The notes under the pieces were generated by a model. It was not told the origin of the DNA, did no database searches, and saw nothing but the letters and a program-made list of their open reading frames with translations. The translations under genes and the position numbers were made by a program. Shown one piece after another: positions 1 through 12,230 of a stretch of DNA of 64,000 nt. Origin of the DNA: Symsagittifera roscoffensis (taxonomy: Eukaryota; Xenacoelomorpha; Acoela; Convolutidae); contig NC_087064.1 in assembly GCF_963678635.1 (NCBI RefSeq), positions 47,473,346 to 47,537,345 of the forward strand, in the 5' to 3' direction. The first letter of the stretch is position 1. Each line of letters starts with the position of its first letter.

Positions 1-838
1 GCAGAATCTTGTTTGATGGTCAAACGATACCTTCTCCAAGCTTAAAAACAAAGTTAGTAAAAGAAGAGGTTTGGCCTGTTTAAGAGTTGATGAAACGTCG
101 GGATGATTTTTTGTCAGGAAATTTTTTAAGTTCTGCTCAGGCTTAAATTTTCTTTTTCTCGGTCTTTGATTTTTGATTTCTTTCACAGTTCAGTTCGTTT
201 CCTTTGTTAAAAGGAAGGCAAACTCCACTATCGAGCAAAAAAAATGTAAAGGTTTCGAAAATTTGATCGAGTTTTAGTTTTGATAGTGGAATTTAGTTTG
301 CAGATTTCTATGCGCATTGAAAACTTTATTTACTGATCCAGATTGGTAATTACCAAATTTACCGCCGATATCTTATTTCATAATGAATTCAAACTTTTTA
401 CAACTCGAACGGTTCTTTTTGCGCATGCTTCGACTGACGCAGAATCTTGTTTGATGGTGAAACGATACCTTCTCCAAGCTTAAAAACAAAGTTAGTAAAA
501 GAAGAGGTTTGGCCTGTTTAAGAGTTGATGAAACGTCGGGATGATTTTTTGTCAGGAAATTTTTTAAGTTCTGCTCAGGCTTAAATTTTCTTTTTCTCGG
601 TCTTTGATTTTTGATTTCTTTCACAGTTCAGTTCGTTTCCTTTGTTAAAAGGAAGGCAAACTCCACTATCGAGCAAAAAAAGTGTGAAGGTTTCGAAAAT
701 TTGATCGAGTTTTAGTTTTGATAGTGGGGTTTAGTTTTCAGATTTCTATGCGCATTAAAAACTTTATTTACTGATCCAGATTGGTAATTACCAAATTTAC
801 CGCCGATATCTTATTTCATAATGAATTCAAACTTTTTA
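1..838. repeat. 438-bp tandem duplication at the start of array 1
   Basis: The sequence from base 1 restarts at 439 (GCAGAATCTTGTTTGATGGT in both), giving a period of 438 bp. Each copy holds the right-hand inverted-repeat arm of the foldback element seen intact at 3,708-4,547, followed by the TTGGTAATTACCAA palindrome (343-356 and 781-794) and a tail ending AACTCGAACGG. The first copy then jumps back to TTCTTTTTGCGCATGC. The second continues into the tRNA-like module. The left edge is cut by the window. Confidence 0.85.
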
Positions 839-1130
839 CAACTCGAACGGGTAAGGTCCTGGGTTCGGATCTGGCCAGAACTTGTTTTTTTTGTGTCAAA
901 CGGGAAATATTCCGTTTCAAAAAAATGTTGGCCTTTTATTTGTCTACTTGTTTTTTTGGTGGAGTTGCCACAAAATTATTCTCGCTGCACGCAATTTCCA
1001 TTTTTGTAGCTGCTTTTAGCGTTTGATTTACTCGTGTTTGTAATTTCACTTGCCTTGACTTCGTATGTTTTGCTTTTTTGGCTTAAGATGTGTTTTCGGT
1101 CGAATGTTTTTGGGTCGTATTAACATAAAG
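838..1130 (+). repeat. tRNA-related SINE-like module, array 1 copy A
   Basis: The module starts near GAACGGGTAAGG and contains CCTGGGTTCGGATCTGGCC (858-876), which resembles a tRNA T-arm / Pol III B box (GGTTCRAATCC type). The next ~100 bp (AAACGG..., a T-run, AAAAAAATGTTGGCC, TTTGTCT) matches the modules at 34,167 and following in array 2 in the same order. The 5' half of a tRNA (D-arm / A box) is not visible here. Recurs at about 4,664 and 8,730. Confidence 0.55.
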
Positions 1131-2833
1131 TTAATGCTCTTATCCGGATCTTACAAATTGCTAAAAAAAATATTGAGTTAGATTTTCAGTTCAGAGTTTT
1201 TGTGACAACATGCCAACAACGTTGCCGCTTGATTTTTTTGAGTTTTTTATCAAACGCCGTCCATTGTTTCTCTGGACGTGTTTTCACAAATATGACATCA
1301 TTCCAGACAACATGTTGAAGTCTTTTTAGCACTAGTTTTATCGACTTTTTTTTTTAAATTTTTGAAATAAATGGCTTTCTTTTTCTGTCTGCTACTATGC
1401 AATGCGGTTTTAAGAAAAAAGTAACATTGTACACTGAAAGAATTGCTTCTCTAAGAACTGTTGTCAACGCTGAATCAATAAATATTTTCCACTTGAGTCT
1501 GAATTATCTTCAATTTTTTTGTTAAACAGGACAAAAGAACTATAGATGTCATCTGCAATCTAACCCAAAGTAACGATAAGCTTTTCATGCACGGATTTCG
1601 TGATAACTACATTCAAGGGAGTGACATATGGGAAAACGTTTTTTGATAGTAGGAAAACTTCTTAATTGGGAATAACAATTTTCATGCGTTTTGTTTTATT
1701 TGGCTATTTTTTTTGAAATGAAATCTATTTAGCTGTAACCTTGTTAACTAAATCATTTTCATGCGCGTAAAAACAACATTATAATTTATAAGTGTTCAAG
1801 TTTGGTACAATTACTCGAAAGGCTGAAGAGGCTATTTGATGTTCTCTTAATTTGGTGCTAGATTCATGGAGAACCGTTTACTTTCATGTTTTTGTCTATG
1901 TACCGAAATGAAATTAATTTAATTTTTATTATTCTAAAAACCGGGTTGAATTTTTTGAGTTTCAATCTAATTTCGAGTCTTAGTAACGTTGTTATATAAG
2001 AATTGTTCATATCGGCTAAGAAATCTTGATTTTTACCAAACGAAAGCTGGTTTTGGAAAAATCATTTAGCGCGCTTTTGGTAATAAAAAGTTCTGATGAA
2101 CAAAGTTTTTTGGCAATAAAAGATGTTTAACAATGTTGTTCAAAAAACCATGCCCCAAAAGTGACACTAATCTGAAGAAGATAAAAAGAAAAAACTCTTT
2201 TGTATTGTTTGAAAAGTGGGCTGCACAATGCTGGGCTAGTTGCACAGTAACCGGCTCTTCTTGTTTATTTAGTAAATTTAGCGAGCGAGAAGGCCTTAAA
2301 TACGGCCTGAGCTAACTCTGCTTGGGCCTGAGAGAAAGCACCGGAGATAATACAATTTTTTCAGCTGAACATATGTAAATTTTGTAGACACTCGCATATT
2401 GCTTGTAGCAGGAAAAGCAGGCATCGGTAAAAAGTCCGTTGAAGGGTTTTTTGGTTGATGCATTTTGCTTCTGTATTGGCATTAGGTTAGATCATATTTT
2501 TTTTGTGAAATTGTTCCTAAGTTGGTAACCCAAATTTGTAGAAAGTCTCTTTGTTTTTTGGTAGTTCTTGATTTTTGCTAGCTCGTTTGACAAACTTTCA
2601 TCTTCAATAGGAGTTTAATGTCACTATTGTCTAATGTGTTTCGGAATTAGCAAATGGTCTATGATGTGATTTAGACTTTTTCTCGCAATTTTCGGTGTTT
2701 TATAAAAGGTAGTTGAGATTTAAAATTCTTTCAAAATATGAATGTTTTTAAGTTTCCAGCTCGTAGTGTGAGACATAATAACAAACTTAGGTTGACAAGT
2801 AATAAAAACTAACAAGTTGCAGAAAGGACCAAG

Positions 2834-3505
2834 ATGTCGATTTATTTCTCGTTCATCAATGCAGAATGATGGTTATATCCTGAAATTGGGTTAAAATTCA
2901 AATAAGTGTTTTTTAATCTGGTTTTCAACAAGCTTTGTCTCGTTTTGTTTTACTTATTAAACTGCCTTTCGGTTACATCAGAAATTGACCTCCAGCATGT
3001 GTCATCAGTTCACCAGGAAGAATTGTTGTTTCAGTATTTAAAAAAATTGTTTCCATCGGGATATGAATAAATATATTGCGATAGATTCCTGTAAAATAAT
3101 TCAATGGGGCAGTCCTCGATCTTATTTTTTCACTGTAGTAGAAAGGAAAATAGCAAACACAGACATTGAAGCTGTCCAAAACCGACAAATCTCTATTTTT
3201 CGATTTTTGAGCGATAAACGGTTAACTGGTTGTCTTTTGACTTAACTTGAGACATCGATGAGCGAACAGCGCGATTATAAAAAGCTCGGTGAAATACCAA
3301 CAATTTAATTGCGATTTTGCCAACATTTGGCGAAGTAGATGACCAAAACGCGAACAAATTATTAATGTTCCGCTCGTTGAATTTCACACTGGCACTTTCA
3401 AAAATACTGTTACAATGAAGGAAGACACTAACTAAGGTCGTGATTTTTTTCCGATTTAAATTCAGAAGAAAGTCTTAAAATTTGTTCAAGCTCGAAATTG
3501 CATAA
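2834..3505. repeat. ~690-bp block, single copy in unit A
   Basis: Begins GATTTATTTCTCGTTCATCA and ends near AAATTGCATAAAAATTC. It is the single-copy counterpart of the block present three times in unit B (5,516-7,590) and once in unit C (about 10,727-11,410). Small ORFs on both strands recur in each copy, but one copy or another is broken by indels, so they are not supported as genes. Confidence 0.8.
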
Positions 3506-3707
3506 AAATTCAAGTGAATTTAAAATCAAAAGGAAGGAAAAGCACGCTCTCTTATATTTGAAGGGCACATGGAGGTATCAGACCAATTTCTTTATTTTAT
3601 TGACCTAGTATGAGATGGATTAGAGAGTCTTAGAATGCTCCCAGTGTTTTTGATGCGGGTTGCGATAATTCAGAAAACACGTACTATCCTTGTTACGTGT
3701 TAGCAAG

Positions 3708-4547
3708 TCAAAACTAAAACTCGATCAAATTTTCGAAACCTCTACACTTTTTCTGCTCGATAGTGGAGTTTGCCTTCCTTTTAACAAAGGAAACGAACTG
3801 AACTGTGAAAGAAATCAAAAATCAAAGACCGCGAAAAAGAAAATTTGAGCCTGAACAGAACTTAATAAATTTCCTGACAAAAAATCATCCCGACGTTCAT
3901 CAACTCGTACCGTCCTTGTTACGTGTAAAAGTCAATTTTAGAAGTCTTCATAATTCATTAACCGTTCCGGGGAAGGGATTTAATCTAAACAAGGATAGGG
4001 TGAGTAATATTACGGGGGCTAGATCATCAGTAGTCTCAACTGTGTTCTGTTACAGGCGTTTTAATTAGCCTTTGCGCACTCAAAGAAAGACAGTGTATCT
4101 GGACTGGCAAAGGCTCAGAACGTGGTTTGGTTTCTCTCATTAATTTAGAAATTCAGTACTTCGCTGTGTTAAAAATAGCTTTTTTGCCCTCGTGGATGTT
4201 CTTCGCTTTTGCCGTTTTGTCCTTTATGGTTAATTTCTGTTCTTTTTGCGCATGCTTCGACTGACGCGGAATCTTGTTTGATGGTCAAACGATACCTTCT
4301 CCCAGCTTAAAAACAAAGTTAGTAAAAGAAGAGGTTTGGCCTGTTTAAGAGTTGATGAACGTCGGGATGATTTCTTGTCAGGAAATTTAGTAAGTTCTGT
4401 TCAGGCTCAAATTTTCTTTTTCGCGGTCTTTGATTTTTGATTTCTTTCACAGTTCAGTTCGTTTCCTTTGTTAAAAGGAAGGCAAACTCCACTATCAAGC
4501 AGAAAAAGTGTAAAGGTTTCGAAAATTTGATCGAGTTTTAGTTTTGA
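3708..4547. mobile_element. Foldback / MITE-like element, copy 1 (199-bp inverted repeats)
   Basis: Arms 3,708-3,906 and 4,349-4,547 are near-perfect inverted repeats of 199 bp each. The outer ends are TCAAAACTAAAACTCGATC and its complement, and the inner ends are CGACGTTCATCAACTC and its complement. The ~440-bp interior has no long ORF and no transposase motif. Long terminal inverted repeats around a short non-coding core fit a non-autonomous DNA transposon or foldback element. No clear target-site duplication was found. Both arms encode an in-frame KEIKNQRPRKRKF stretch; that is a property of the repeat, not evidence of a protein. Confidence 0.7.
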
Positions 4548-4663
4548 TAGTGGGGTTTAGTTTTCAGATTTCTATGCGCAATAAAAACTTTACTTACTGA
4601 TCCAGATTGGTAATTACCAAATTTACCGCCGATATCTTATTTCATAATGAATTCAAACTTTTT

Positions 4664-4850
4664 ACAACTCGAACAGGTAAGGTCCTGGGTTCGGATCTGG
4701 CCAGAACTTGTTTTTTTTTCAAACGGGAAATATTCCGTTTCAAAAAATGGTCGGCCTTTTTTTTGTCTGCTTGTTTTTTTGGTGGAGTTACCACAAAATT
4801 ATTCTCGCTGCACGCAATTTTCATTATTGTAGCTGCTTTTAGCTTTTGAT
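4664..4850 (+). repeat. tRNA-related SINE-like module, array 1 copy B (truncated)
   Basis: CCTGGGTTCGGATCTGGCC recurs at 4,684-4,702, followed by the same downstream body as copy A. The body breaks off at about 4,850, where the 1.15-kb deletion specific to unit B begins. Confidence 0.5.
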
Positions 4851-5515
4851 TAAGGAAGATAAAAAGAAAAACTCTTTTGTATTTTTTGAAAAGTGGGCTG
4901 GAACATTCTGGGCTACTTGCACAGTAACCGGCTCTTCTTGTTTAGTTAGTAAATTTAGCGAGCGAGTAGGCCTTTAATACGGCCTGAGCTAACTCTGCTT
5001 GGGCCTGAGAGAAAGCACCGGAGATAATACAATATTTTCAGCTGAACATATGTACATTTTGTAGACACTCGCATATTGCTTGTAGCAGGAAAAGCAGGCA
5101 TCGGTAAAAAGTCCGTTGAAGGGTTTTTTGGTTGATGCATTTTGCTTCTGTATTGGCATTAGGTTAGATAATATTTTTTTTGTGAAATTGTTCCTAAGTT
5201 GGTAACCCAAGTTTGTAGAAAGTCTCTTTGTTTTTTGGGAGTTCTTGATTTTTGCTAGCTCGTTTGACAAACTTTCATCTTCAATAGGAGTTTATTGTCA
5301 CTATTGTCTAATGTGTTTCGGAATTAGCAAATGGTCTATGATGTGATTTAGACTTTTTCTCGCAATTTTCGGTGTTTTATAAAAGTTAGTTGAGATTTAA
5401 AATTCTTTCAAAATATGAATGTTTTTAAGTTTCCAGCTCGTAGTGTGAGACATAATAACAAACTTAGGTTGACAAGTAATAAAAACTAACAAGTTGCAGA
5501 AAGGACCAAGATGTC

Positions 5516-7590
5516 GATTTTTTTCTCGTTCATCAATGCAGAATGAAGGTTATATCCTGAAATTGGGTTAAAATTCAAATAAGTGTTTTTTAATCTGGTT
5601 TTCAACAAGCTTTGTCTCGTTTTGTTTTACTTATTAAACTGCCTTTCGGTTACATCAGAAATTGACCTCCAGTATGTGTCCTCAGCTCACCAGGAAGAAC
5701 TTTGTTGAACTGAATTGTTGTTTCAGTATTTAAAAAAATTATTTCCATCGGCATGTAAATAAATCTATTGCGATAGATTCCTGTAAAAAAATTCAATGGG
5801 GCAGTCTTCGATCTTATTTTTTCACTGTAACAGAAAAGAAAATAGCAGAAAACAGACATTGAAGTTGTCCAAAACCGACAAATCTCTATTTTTGAGCGAT
5901 AAACGGTTAACTGGTTGTCTCTTGACTTAATTTGAGACATCGCTGAGCGAACATCGCGATTATAAAAAGCTCGGTGAAATACCAACAATTTAATTGCGGT
6001 GTTGCCAACATTTGGCGAAGTAGATGACCGAAACGCGAACAGTTTATTTATGTTCCAATCGCTGAATTTCAAACTGGCACTTTCAATAATTCTGTTGCAA
6101 TGAAGGAAGACACTAACAAAGGTCGTGATCTTTTCCGATTTAAAATCAGAAGAAAGTCCTAAAAATTTGTTCAAGCTCGAAATTGCATAAAAAGTGAAGT
6201 GAAGATTTATTTCTCGTTCATTAATGCAGAATGAAGGTTATATCCTGAAATTAGGTTAAAATTCAAATAAGTGTTTTTTAATCTGGTTTTCAACAAGCTT
6301 TGTCTCGTTTTGTTTTACTTATTAAACTGCCTTTCGGTTACATCAGAAATTGACCTCCAGCATGTGTCCTCAGTTCACCAGGAAGAACTTTGTTGAACTG
6401 AATTGTTGTTTCAGTATTTGAAAAAATTATTTCCATCGGGATATGAATAAATATATTGCGATAGATTCCTGTAAAATAATTCAATGGGGCAGTCTTCGAT
6501 CTTATTTTTTCACTGTAATAGAAAGGAAAATAGCAAACACAGACATTGAAGCTGTCCAAAACCGACAAATCTCTATTTTTCGATTTTTGAGCGATAAACG
6601 GTTAACTGGTTGTCTCTTGACTTAATTTGAGACATCGATGAGCGAACAGCGCGATTATAAAAAGCTCGGTGAAATACCAACAATTTAATTGCAATTTTGC
6701 CAACATTTGGCGAAGTAGATGACCGAAACGCGAACAAATTATTAATGTTCCGCTCGCTGAATTTCACACTGGCACTTTCAAAAATACTGTTTCATTGAAG
6801 GAAGACACTAACTAAGGTCGTGATTTTTTTCCGATTTAAATTCAGAAGAAAGTCTTAAAAATTTGTTCAAGCTCGAAATTGCATAAAAAGTGAAGTGAAG
6901 ATTTATTTCTCGTTCATCAATGCAGAATGAAGGTTATATCCTGAAATTAGGTTAAAATTCAAATAAGTGTTTTTTAATCTGGTTTTCAACAAGCTTTGTC
7001 TCGTTTTGTTTTACTTATTAAACTGCCTTTCGGTTACATCAGAAATTGACCTCCAGCATGTGTCCTCAGTTCACCAGGAAGAACTTTGTTGAACTGAATT
7101 GTTGTTTCAGTATTTGAAAAAATTATTTCCATCGGGATATGAATAAATATATTGCGATAGATTCCTGTAAAATAATTCAATGGGGCAGTCTTCGATCTTA
7201 TTTTTTCACTGTAATAGAAAGGAAAATAGCAAACACAGACATTGAAGCTGTCCAAAACCGACAAATATCTATTTTTCGATTTTTGAGCGATAAACGGTTA
7301 ACTGGTTGTCTCTTGACTTAATTTGAGACGAACAGCGCGATTATAAAAAGCTCGGTGAAATACCAACAATTTAATTGCAATTTTGCCAACATTTGGCGAA
7401 GTAGATGACCGAAACGCGAACAAATTATTAATGTTCCGCTCGCTGAATTTCACACTGGCACTTTCAAAAATACTGTTTCATTGAAGGAAGACACTAACTA
7501 AGGTCGTGATTTTTTTCCGATTTAAATTCAGAAGAAAGTCTTAAATTTTGTTCAAGCTCGAAATTGCATAAAAATTTAAGTGAATTTAAA
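5516..7590. repeat. Three-fold local tandem duplication inside unit B
   Basis: Copies start at 5,516, 6,204 and 6,900 (GATTT-TTTCTCGTTCAT), giving periods of 688 and 696 bp. The internal junctions read GCATAAAAAGTGAAGTGAAG|ATTT and replace the AAATTTAAGTGAATTT sequence that follows the single copies in units A and C. The second and third copies are almost identical; the first differs more. Unequal exchange at the short GAAGTGAAG / GTGAA repeats is a plausible origin. Confidence 0.85.
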
Positions 7591-7773
7591 ATCAAAAGGA
7601 AGGAAAAGCACGCTCTCTAATATTTGAAGGGCACATGGAGGTATCAGACCAATTTCTTTATTTTATTTACATAGTATGAGATGGATTAGAGAGTCTTAGA
7701 ATGCTCCCAGTGTTTTTGATGCGGGTTGCGATAATTCAGAAAACACGTACTATCCTTGTTACGTGTTAGCAAA

Positions 7774-8612
7774 TCAAAACTAAAACTCGATCAAATTTTC
7801 GAAACCTTTACACTTTTTCTGCTCGATAGTGGAGTTTGCCTTCCTTTTAACAAAGGAAACGAACTGAACTGTGAAAGAAGTCAAAAATCAAAGACCGCGA
7901 AAAAGAAAATTTGAGCCTGAACAGAACTTAATAAATTTCCTGACAAAAAATCATCCCGACGTTCATCAACTCGTACCGTCCTTGTTACGTGTAAAGTCAA
8001 TTTTAGAAGTCTTCATAATTCATTAACCGTTCCGGGGAAGGGATTTAATCTAAACAAGGATAGGGTGAGTAATATTACGGGGGCTAGATCATCAGTAGTC
8101 TCAACTGTGTTCTGTTACAGGCGTTTTAATTAGCCTTTGCGCACTCAAAGAAAGACAGTGATTCTGGTCTGGCAAAAGCTCAGAAAGTGGTTTGGTTTCT
8201 CTCATTAATTTAGAAATTCAGTACTTCGCTGTGTTAAAAATAGCTTTTTTGCCCTCGTGGATGTTCTTCGCTTTTGCCGTTTTGTCCTTTATGGTTAATT
8301 TCTGTTCTTTTTGCGCATGCTTCGACTGACGCGGAATCTTGTTTGATGGTCAAACGATACCTTCTCCAAGCTTAAAAACAAAGTTAGTAAAAGAAGAGGT
8401 TTGGCCTGTTTAAGAGTTGATAAACGTCGGGATGATTTCTTGTCAGGAAATTTAGTAAGTTCTGTTCAGGCTCAAATTTTCTTTTTCGCGGTCTTTGATT
8501 TTTGATTTCTTTCACAGTTCAGTTCGTTTCCTTTGTTAAAAGGAAGGCAAACTCCACTATCAAGCAGAAAAAGTGTAAAGGTTTCGAAAATTTGATCGAG
8601 TTTTAGTTTTGA
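7774..8612. mobile_element. Foldback / MITE-like element, copy 2
   Basis: Same structure as the copy at 3,708: left arm 7,774-7,972, right arm 8,414-8,612, with outer ends TCAAAACTAAAACTCG and complement. The interior matches copy 1, including the GTGAGTAATATTACGGGGG segment near 8,064. Because the flanks are also duplicated, this copy arose by segmental duplication rather than a separate insertion. Confidence 0.7.
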
Positions 8613-8729
8613 TAGTGGGGTTTAGTTTTCAGATTTCTATGCGCAATAAAAACTTTACTTACTGATCCAGATTGGTAATTACCAACTTTACCGCCGATAT
8701 CTTATTTCATAATGAATTCAAACTTTTTA

Positions 8730-8990
8730 CAACTCGAACGGGTAAGGTCCTGGGTTCGGATCTGGCCAGAACTTTTTTTTTTTTTTCAAACGGGAAATAT
8801 TCCGTTTCAAAAAAATGTCGGCCTTTTATTTGTCTGCTTGTTTTTTTTTGGTGGAGTTACCACAAATTAATTCTCGCTGCACGCAATTTTCATTATTGTA
8901 GCTGCTTTTAGCGTTTGATTAACTCGTGTTTGTAATTTCACTTTCCTTGACTTCGTATATTTTGCCTTTTTTGGCTTAAGATGGTTTTTC
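8730..8990 (+). repeat. tRNA-related SINE-like module, array 1 copy C
   Basis: The B-box-like CCTGGGTTCGGATCTGGCC lies at 8,749-8,767, followed by the full body seen in copy A (AAACGGG..., AAAAAAATGTCGGCC, TTTGTCTGCTTG). The T-run after GAAC is longer than in copy A. Confidence 0.5.
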
Positions 8991-11590
8991 GGTCGAATGT
9001 TTTTGGTTCGTATTAACATAAAGTTAATGCTCTTATCCGGATCTTACAAATTGCTAAAAAATATTGATTTGGATTTTCAGTTCAGAGTTTTTGTGACAAC
9101 ATGCCAACAACGTTGCCGCTTGATTTTTTTGAGTTTTTATTAAGCGCCGTCCATTGTTTCTCTGGACGTGTTTTCACAAATATGACATCATTCCAGACAA
9201 CATGTTGAAGTCTTTTCAGCTCTAGTTTTATCGATTTTTTTTTAAATTTTTGAAATAAATGGCTTTCCTTTTCTCTCTGCTACTATGCATGCGGTTTTAA
9301 GAAAAAAGTAACATTGTACACTGAAAGAATTGCTTCTCTAAGAACTGTTGTCAACGCTCAATCAATAAATATTTTCCACTCGAGTCAGAATTATCTTCAA
9401 TTTTTTTGTTAAACAGGACAAAAGAACTATAGATGTCATCTGCAATCTAACCCAAAGTAACGATAAGCTTTTCATGCACGGATTTCGTGATAACTACATT
9501 CAAGGGAGTGACATATGGGAAAACGTTTTTTTTATAGTAGGAAAACTTCTTAATTGGGATTAACAATATTCATGCGTTTTTTTTTATTTGGCTATTTCTT
9601 TTGAATTGAAGTCTATTTAGCTGTAACCTTGTTAAGTAAATCATTTTCATGCGCGTAAAATTAAAATTATAATTTATAATTGTTCAAATTTGGTACAATT
9701 ACTCAAAAGGCTGAAGAGGGTATTTGATGTTCTCCTAATTTGGTGCTACATTCATGGAGAACCGTTTACTTTCACGTCTTTGTCTATGTACCGAAATGAA
9801 GTTATTTTAACTTTTATTATTCTAAAAACCGGGTTAAATTTTTTGAGTTTCAGTCTAATTTCGAGTCTTAGTAACGTTGTTATATAAGAATTGGTCATAT
9901 CGGCTAAGAAATCTTGATTTTTACCAAACGAAAGCTGGTTTTGGAAAAATCATTTAGCGCGTTTTTGGTAATAAAAGGTTCTGATGAGCAAAGTTTTTTG
10001 GCAATAAAAGATGTTTAACAATGTTGTTCAAAAAAACCATGCCCCAAAAGTGACACTAATCTGAAGAAGATAAAAAGAAAAAACTCTTTTGTATTGTTTG
10101 AAAAGTGGGCTGCAACATTCTGGGCTACTTGCACAGTAACCGGCTCTTCTTGTTTATTTAGTAAATTTAGCGAGCGAGTAGGCCTTTAATACGGCCTGAG
10201 CTAACTCTGCTTGGGCCTGAGAGAAAGCACCGGAGATAATACAATATTTTCAGCTGAACATATGTACATTTTGTAGACACTCGCATATTGCTTGTAGCAG
10301 GAAAAGCAGGCATCGGTAAAAAGTCCGTTGAAGGGTTTTTTGGTTGATGCTTTTTGCTTCTGTATTGGCATTAGGTTAGATAATATTTTTTTTGTGAAAT
10401 TGTTCCTAAGCTGGTAACCCAAGTTTGTAGAAAGTCTCTTTGTTTTTTGGGAGTTCTTGATTTTTGCTAGCTCGTTTGACTACTTTTCATCTTCAATAGG
10501 AGTTTAATGTCACTATTGTCTAATGTGTTTCGGAATTAGCAAATGGTCTATGATGTGATTTAGACTTTTTCTCGCAATTTTCGGTGTTTTATAAAAGTTA
10601 GTTGAGATTTAAAATTCTTTCAAAATATGAATGTTTTTAAGTTTCGAGCTCGTAGTGTGAGACATAGTAACAAACTTAGGTTGACAAGTAATAAAAACTA
10701 ACAAATTGCAGAAAGGACCAAGATGTCGATTTATTTCTCGTTCATCAATGCAGACTGAAGGTTATATCCTGAAATCGGATTAAAATTCAAATAAGTGTTT
10801 TTAATCTGGTTTTCAACAAGCTTTGTCTCGTTTTGTTTTACTTATTAAACTGCCTTTCGGTTACATCAGAAATTGACCTCCAGCATGTGTCCTCAGTTCA
10901 CCAGGAAGATTTTTGTTGAACTGAATTGTTGTTTCAGTATATTTAAAAAAATTATTTCCATCGGGAAATAAATAAACATAGTGCGATAGATTCCTGTAAA
11001 ATAATTCAATGGGGCAGTCTTCGATCTTATTTTTTCACTTTAATAGAAAGGAAAATAGCAAACACAGACATTGAAGCTGTCCAAAAACGACAAATCTCTA
11101 TTTTTCGATTTTTGAGCGATAAACGGTTAACTGGTTGTCTCTTGACTTAACTTGAGACATCGATGAGCGAACAGCGCGATTATAAAACGCTCGGTGAAAT
11201 ACCAACAATTTAATTGCGGTTTTGCCAACATTTGGCGAAGTAGATGACCGAAACGCGAACAAATTATTAATGTTCCGCTCGCTGAATTTCAAACTGGCAC
11301 TTTCAAAAATACTGTTTCAATGAAGGAAGACACTAGTAAGGTCGTGATTTTTTTCCGATTTAAATTCAGAAGAAAGTCTTAAATTTTGTTCAAGCTCGAA
11401 ATTACATAAAAATTTAAGTGAATTTAAAATTAAATGGAAGGAAAAGCACGCTCTCTAATATTTGAAGGGCACATGGAGGTATCAGACCAATTTCTTTATT
11501 TTATTGTTCAAGTATGAGATGGATTAGAGAGTCCTAGAATGCTCCCAGTGTTTTTGATGCGGGTTGCGATAATTCAGAAACCACGTACCA

Positions 11591-12230
11591 TCCTTATGTG
11601 GAATTGCAGAAATGCTTGAGGTGCTCAGTATGTTATCATGTTTTATTCATGTGCAGACTATATGAGCCAATCTCGTATAAATAAAGTCAGCAGCCAAGAC
11701 TTTCTCATGACTGTCCTTGCTGTCAAATAATGCCGCACATCACGCAGAATTACAGCCACTGCGTGGTCAATATCATTAATGAAGTTATCTATACTATGTT
11801 TAAATGCTAGTGTTTAAGCATAATAATTTTCATGGTTAACGAAAGAATTTTTTCATGTTTAAGCTATATCATATATTGCAATGCTTAAGAAAATTTTTCA
11901 ATTAGTTTTCCGTAAGGTCATTAATTTTTCAGTAATTTTTTTGAGGCCAAATTAAGTCTGTCTGTATACCTGCTTTTTAAATTAATTTGATTGTCTGTCT
12001 ACCCGTCTCCTAATTTTTTAACTTTCTTCTATCAAATCTATTATCTATTATATATTTAAATGCGGGCTTCACTATCTCGCCATGTTTAAGCTTTTTCAAC
12101 GAATTTTTTGCATCTTAAACAAAAGAATTTTTTCACGTTTAAGCTATATCGTATATTGCAATGGTTAAGTTTTTTTTTCGATTTTCCCGTTTAAATTCAG
12201 TGTTTATTTCATCAAGTTTGTATTAGCAAC
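11591..12230. other. Non-coding stretch with a 55-bp direct repeat
   Basis: Array 1 stops at about 11,590 exactly where a foldback element would follow in units A and B. Beyond it lies unique AT-rich DNA. One direct repeat is clear: AAAGAATTTTTTCA.GTTTAAGCTATAT at about 11,843-11,900 and again at 12,120-12,177, with a few substitutions. I see no gene. Confidence 0.6.

Larger units (their letters stand above)
1..11590. repeat. Composite tandem array 1 (three ~3-4 kb units)
   Basis: The same segments recur in order. The TTGGTAATTACCAA-containing block starts at 781, 4,607 and 8,672, and the block ending in a GGTTGCGATAATTCAG-type sequence ends near 3,680, 7,740 and 11,580. Unit B (about 4,266-7,770) lacks roughly 1.15 kb present in units A and C: the break is at 4,850, where sequence equivalent to ~1,025 joins sequence equivalent to ~2,175. 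Unit B instead carries a local triplication. Units differ by scattered substitutions and small indels, so the array is not newly formed. All short ORFs here recur with the repeat, and none has a recognisable domain, so I call no gene. Unit borders are by eye. Confidence 0.9.

Noticed and set aside
3990-4056. A real intron (GTGAGTAATATT ... CTGTTACAG) within the foldback element
   Set aside because: The flanks have no sustained coding potential; GT...AG words this close are expected by chance.
373-4068. Small ORFs encoding KEIKNQRPRKRKF-type proteins on both strands
   Set aside because: They lie in the inverted-repeat arms, recur with every repeat copy, and have no domain; their conservation is that of the repeat DNA.
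1-11590. CRISPR-like array
   Set aside because: The repeats are kilobase-sized, and the eukaryotic introns elsewhere in the window exclude it.
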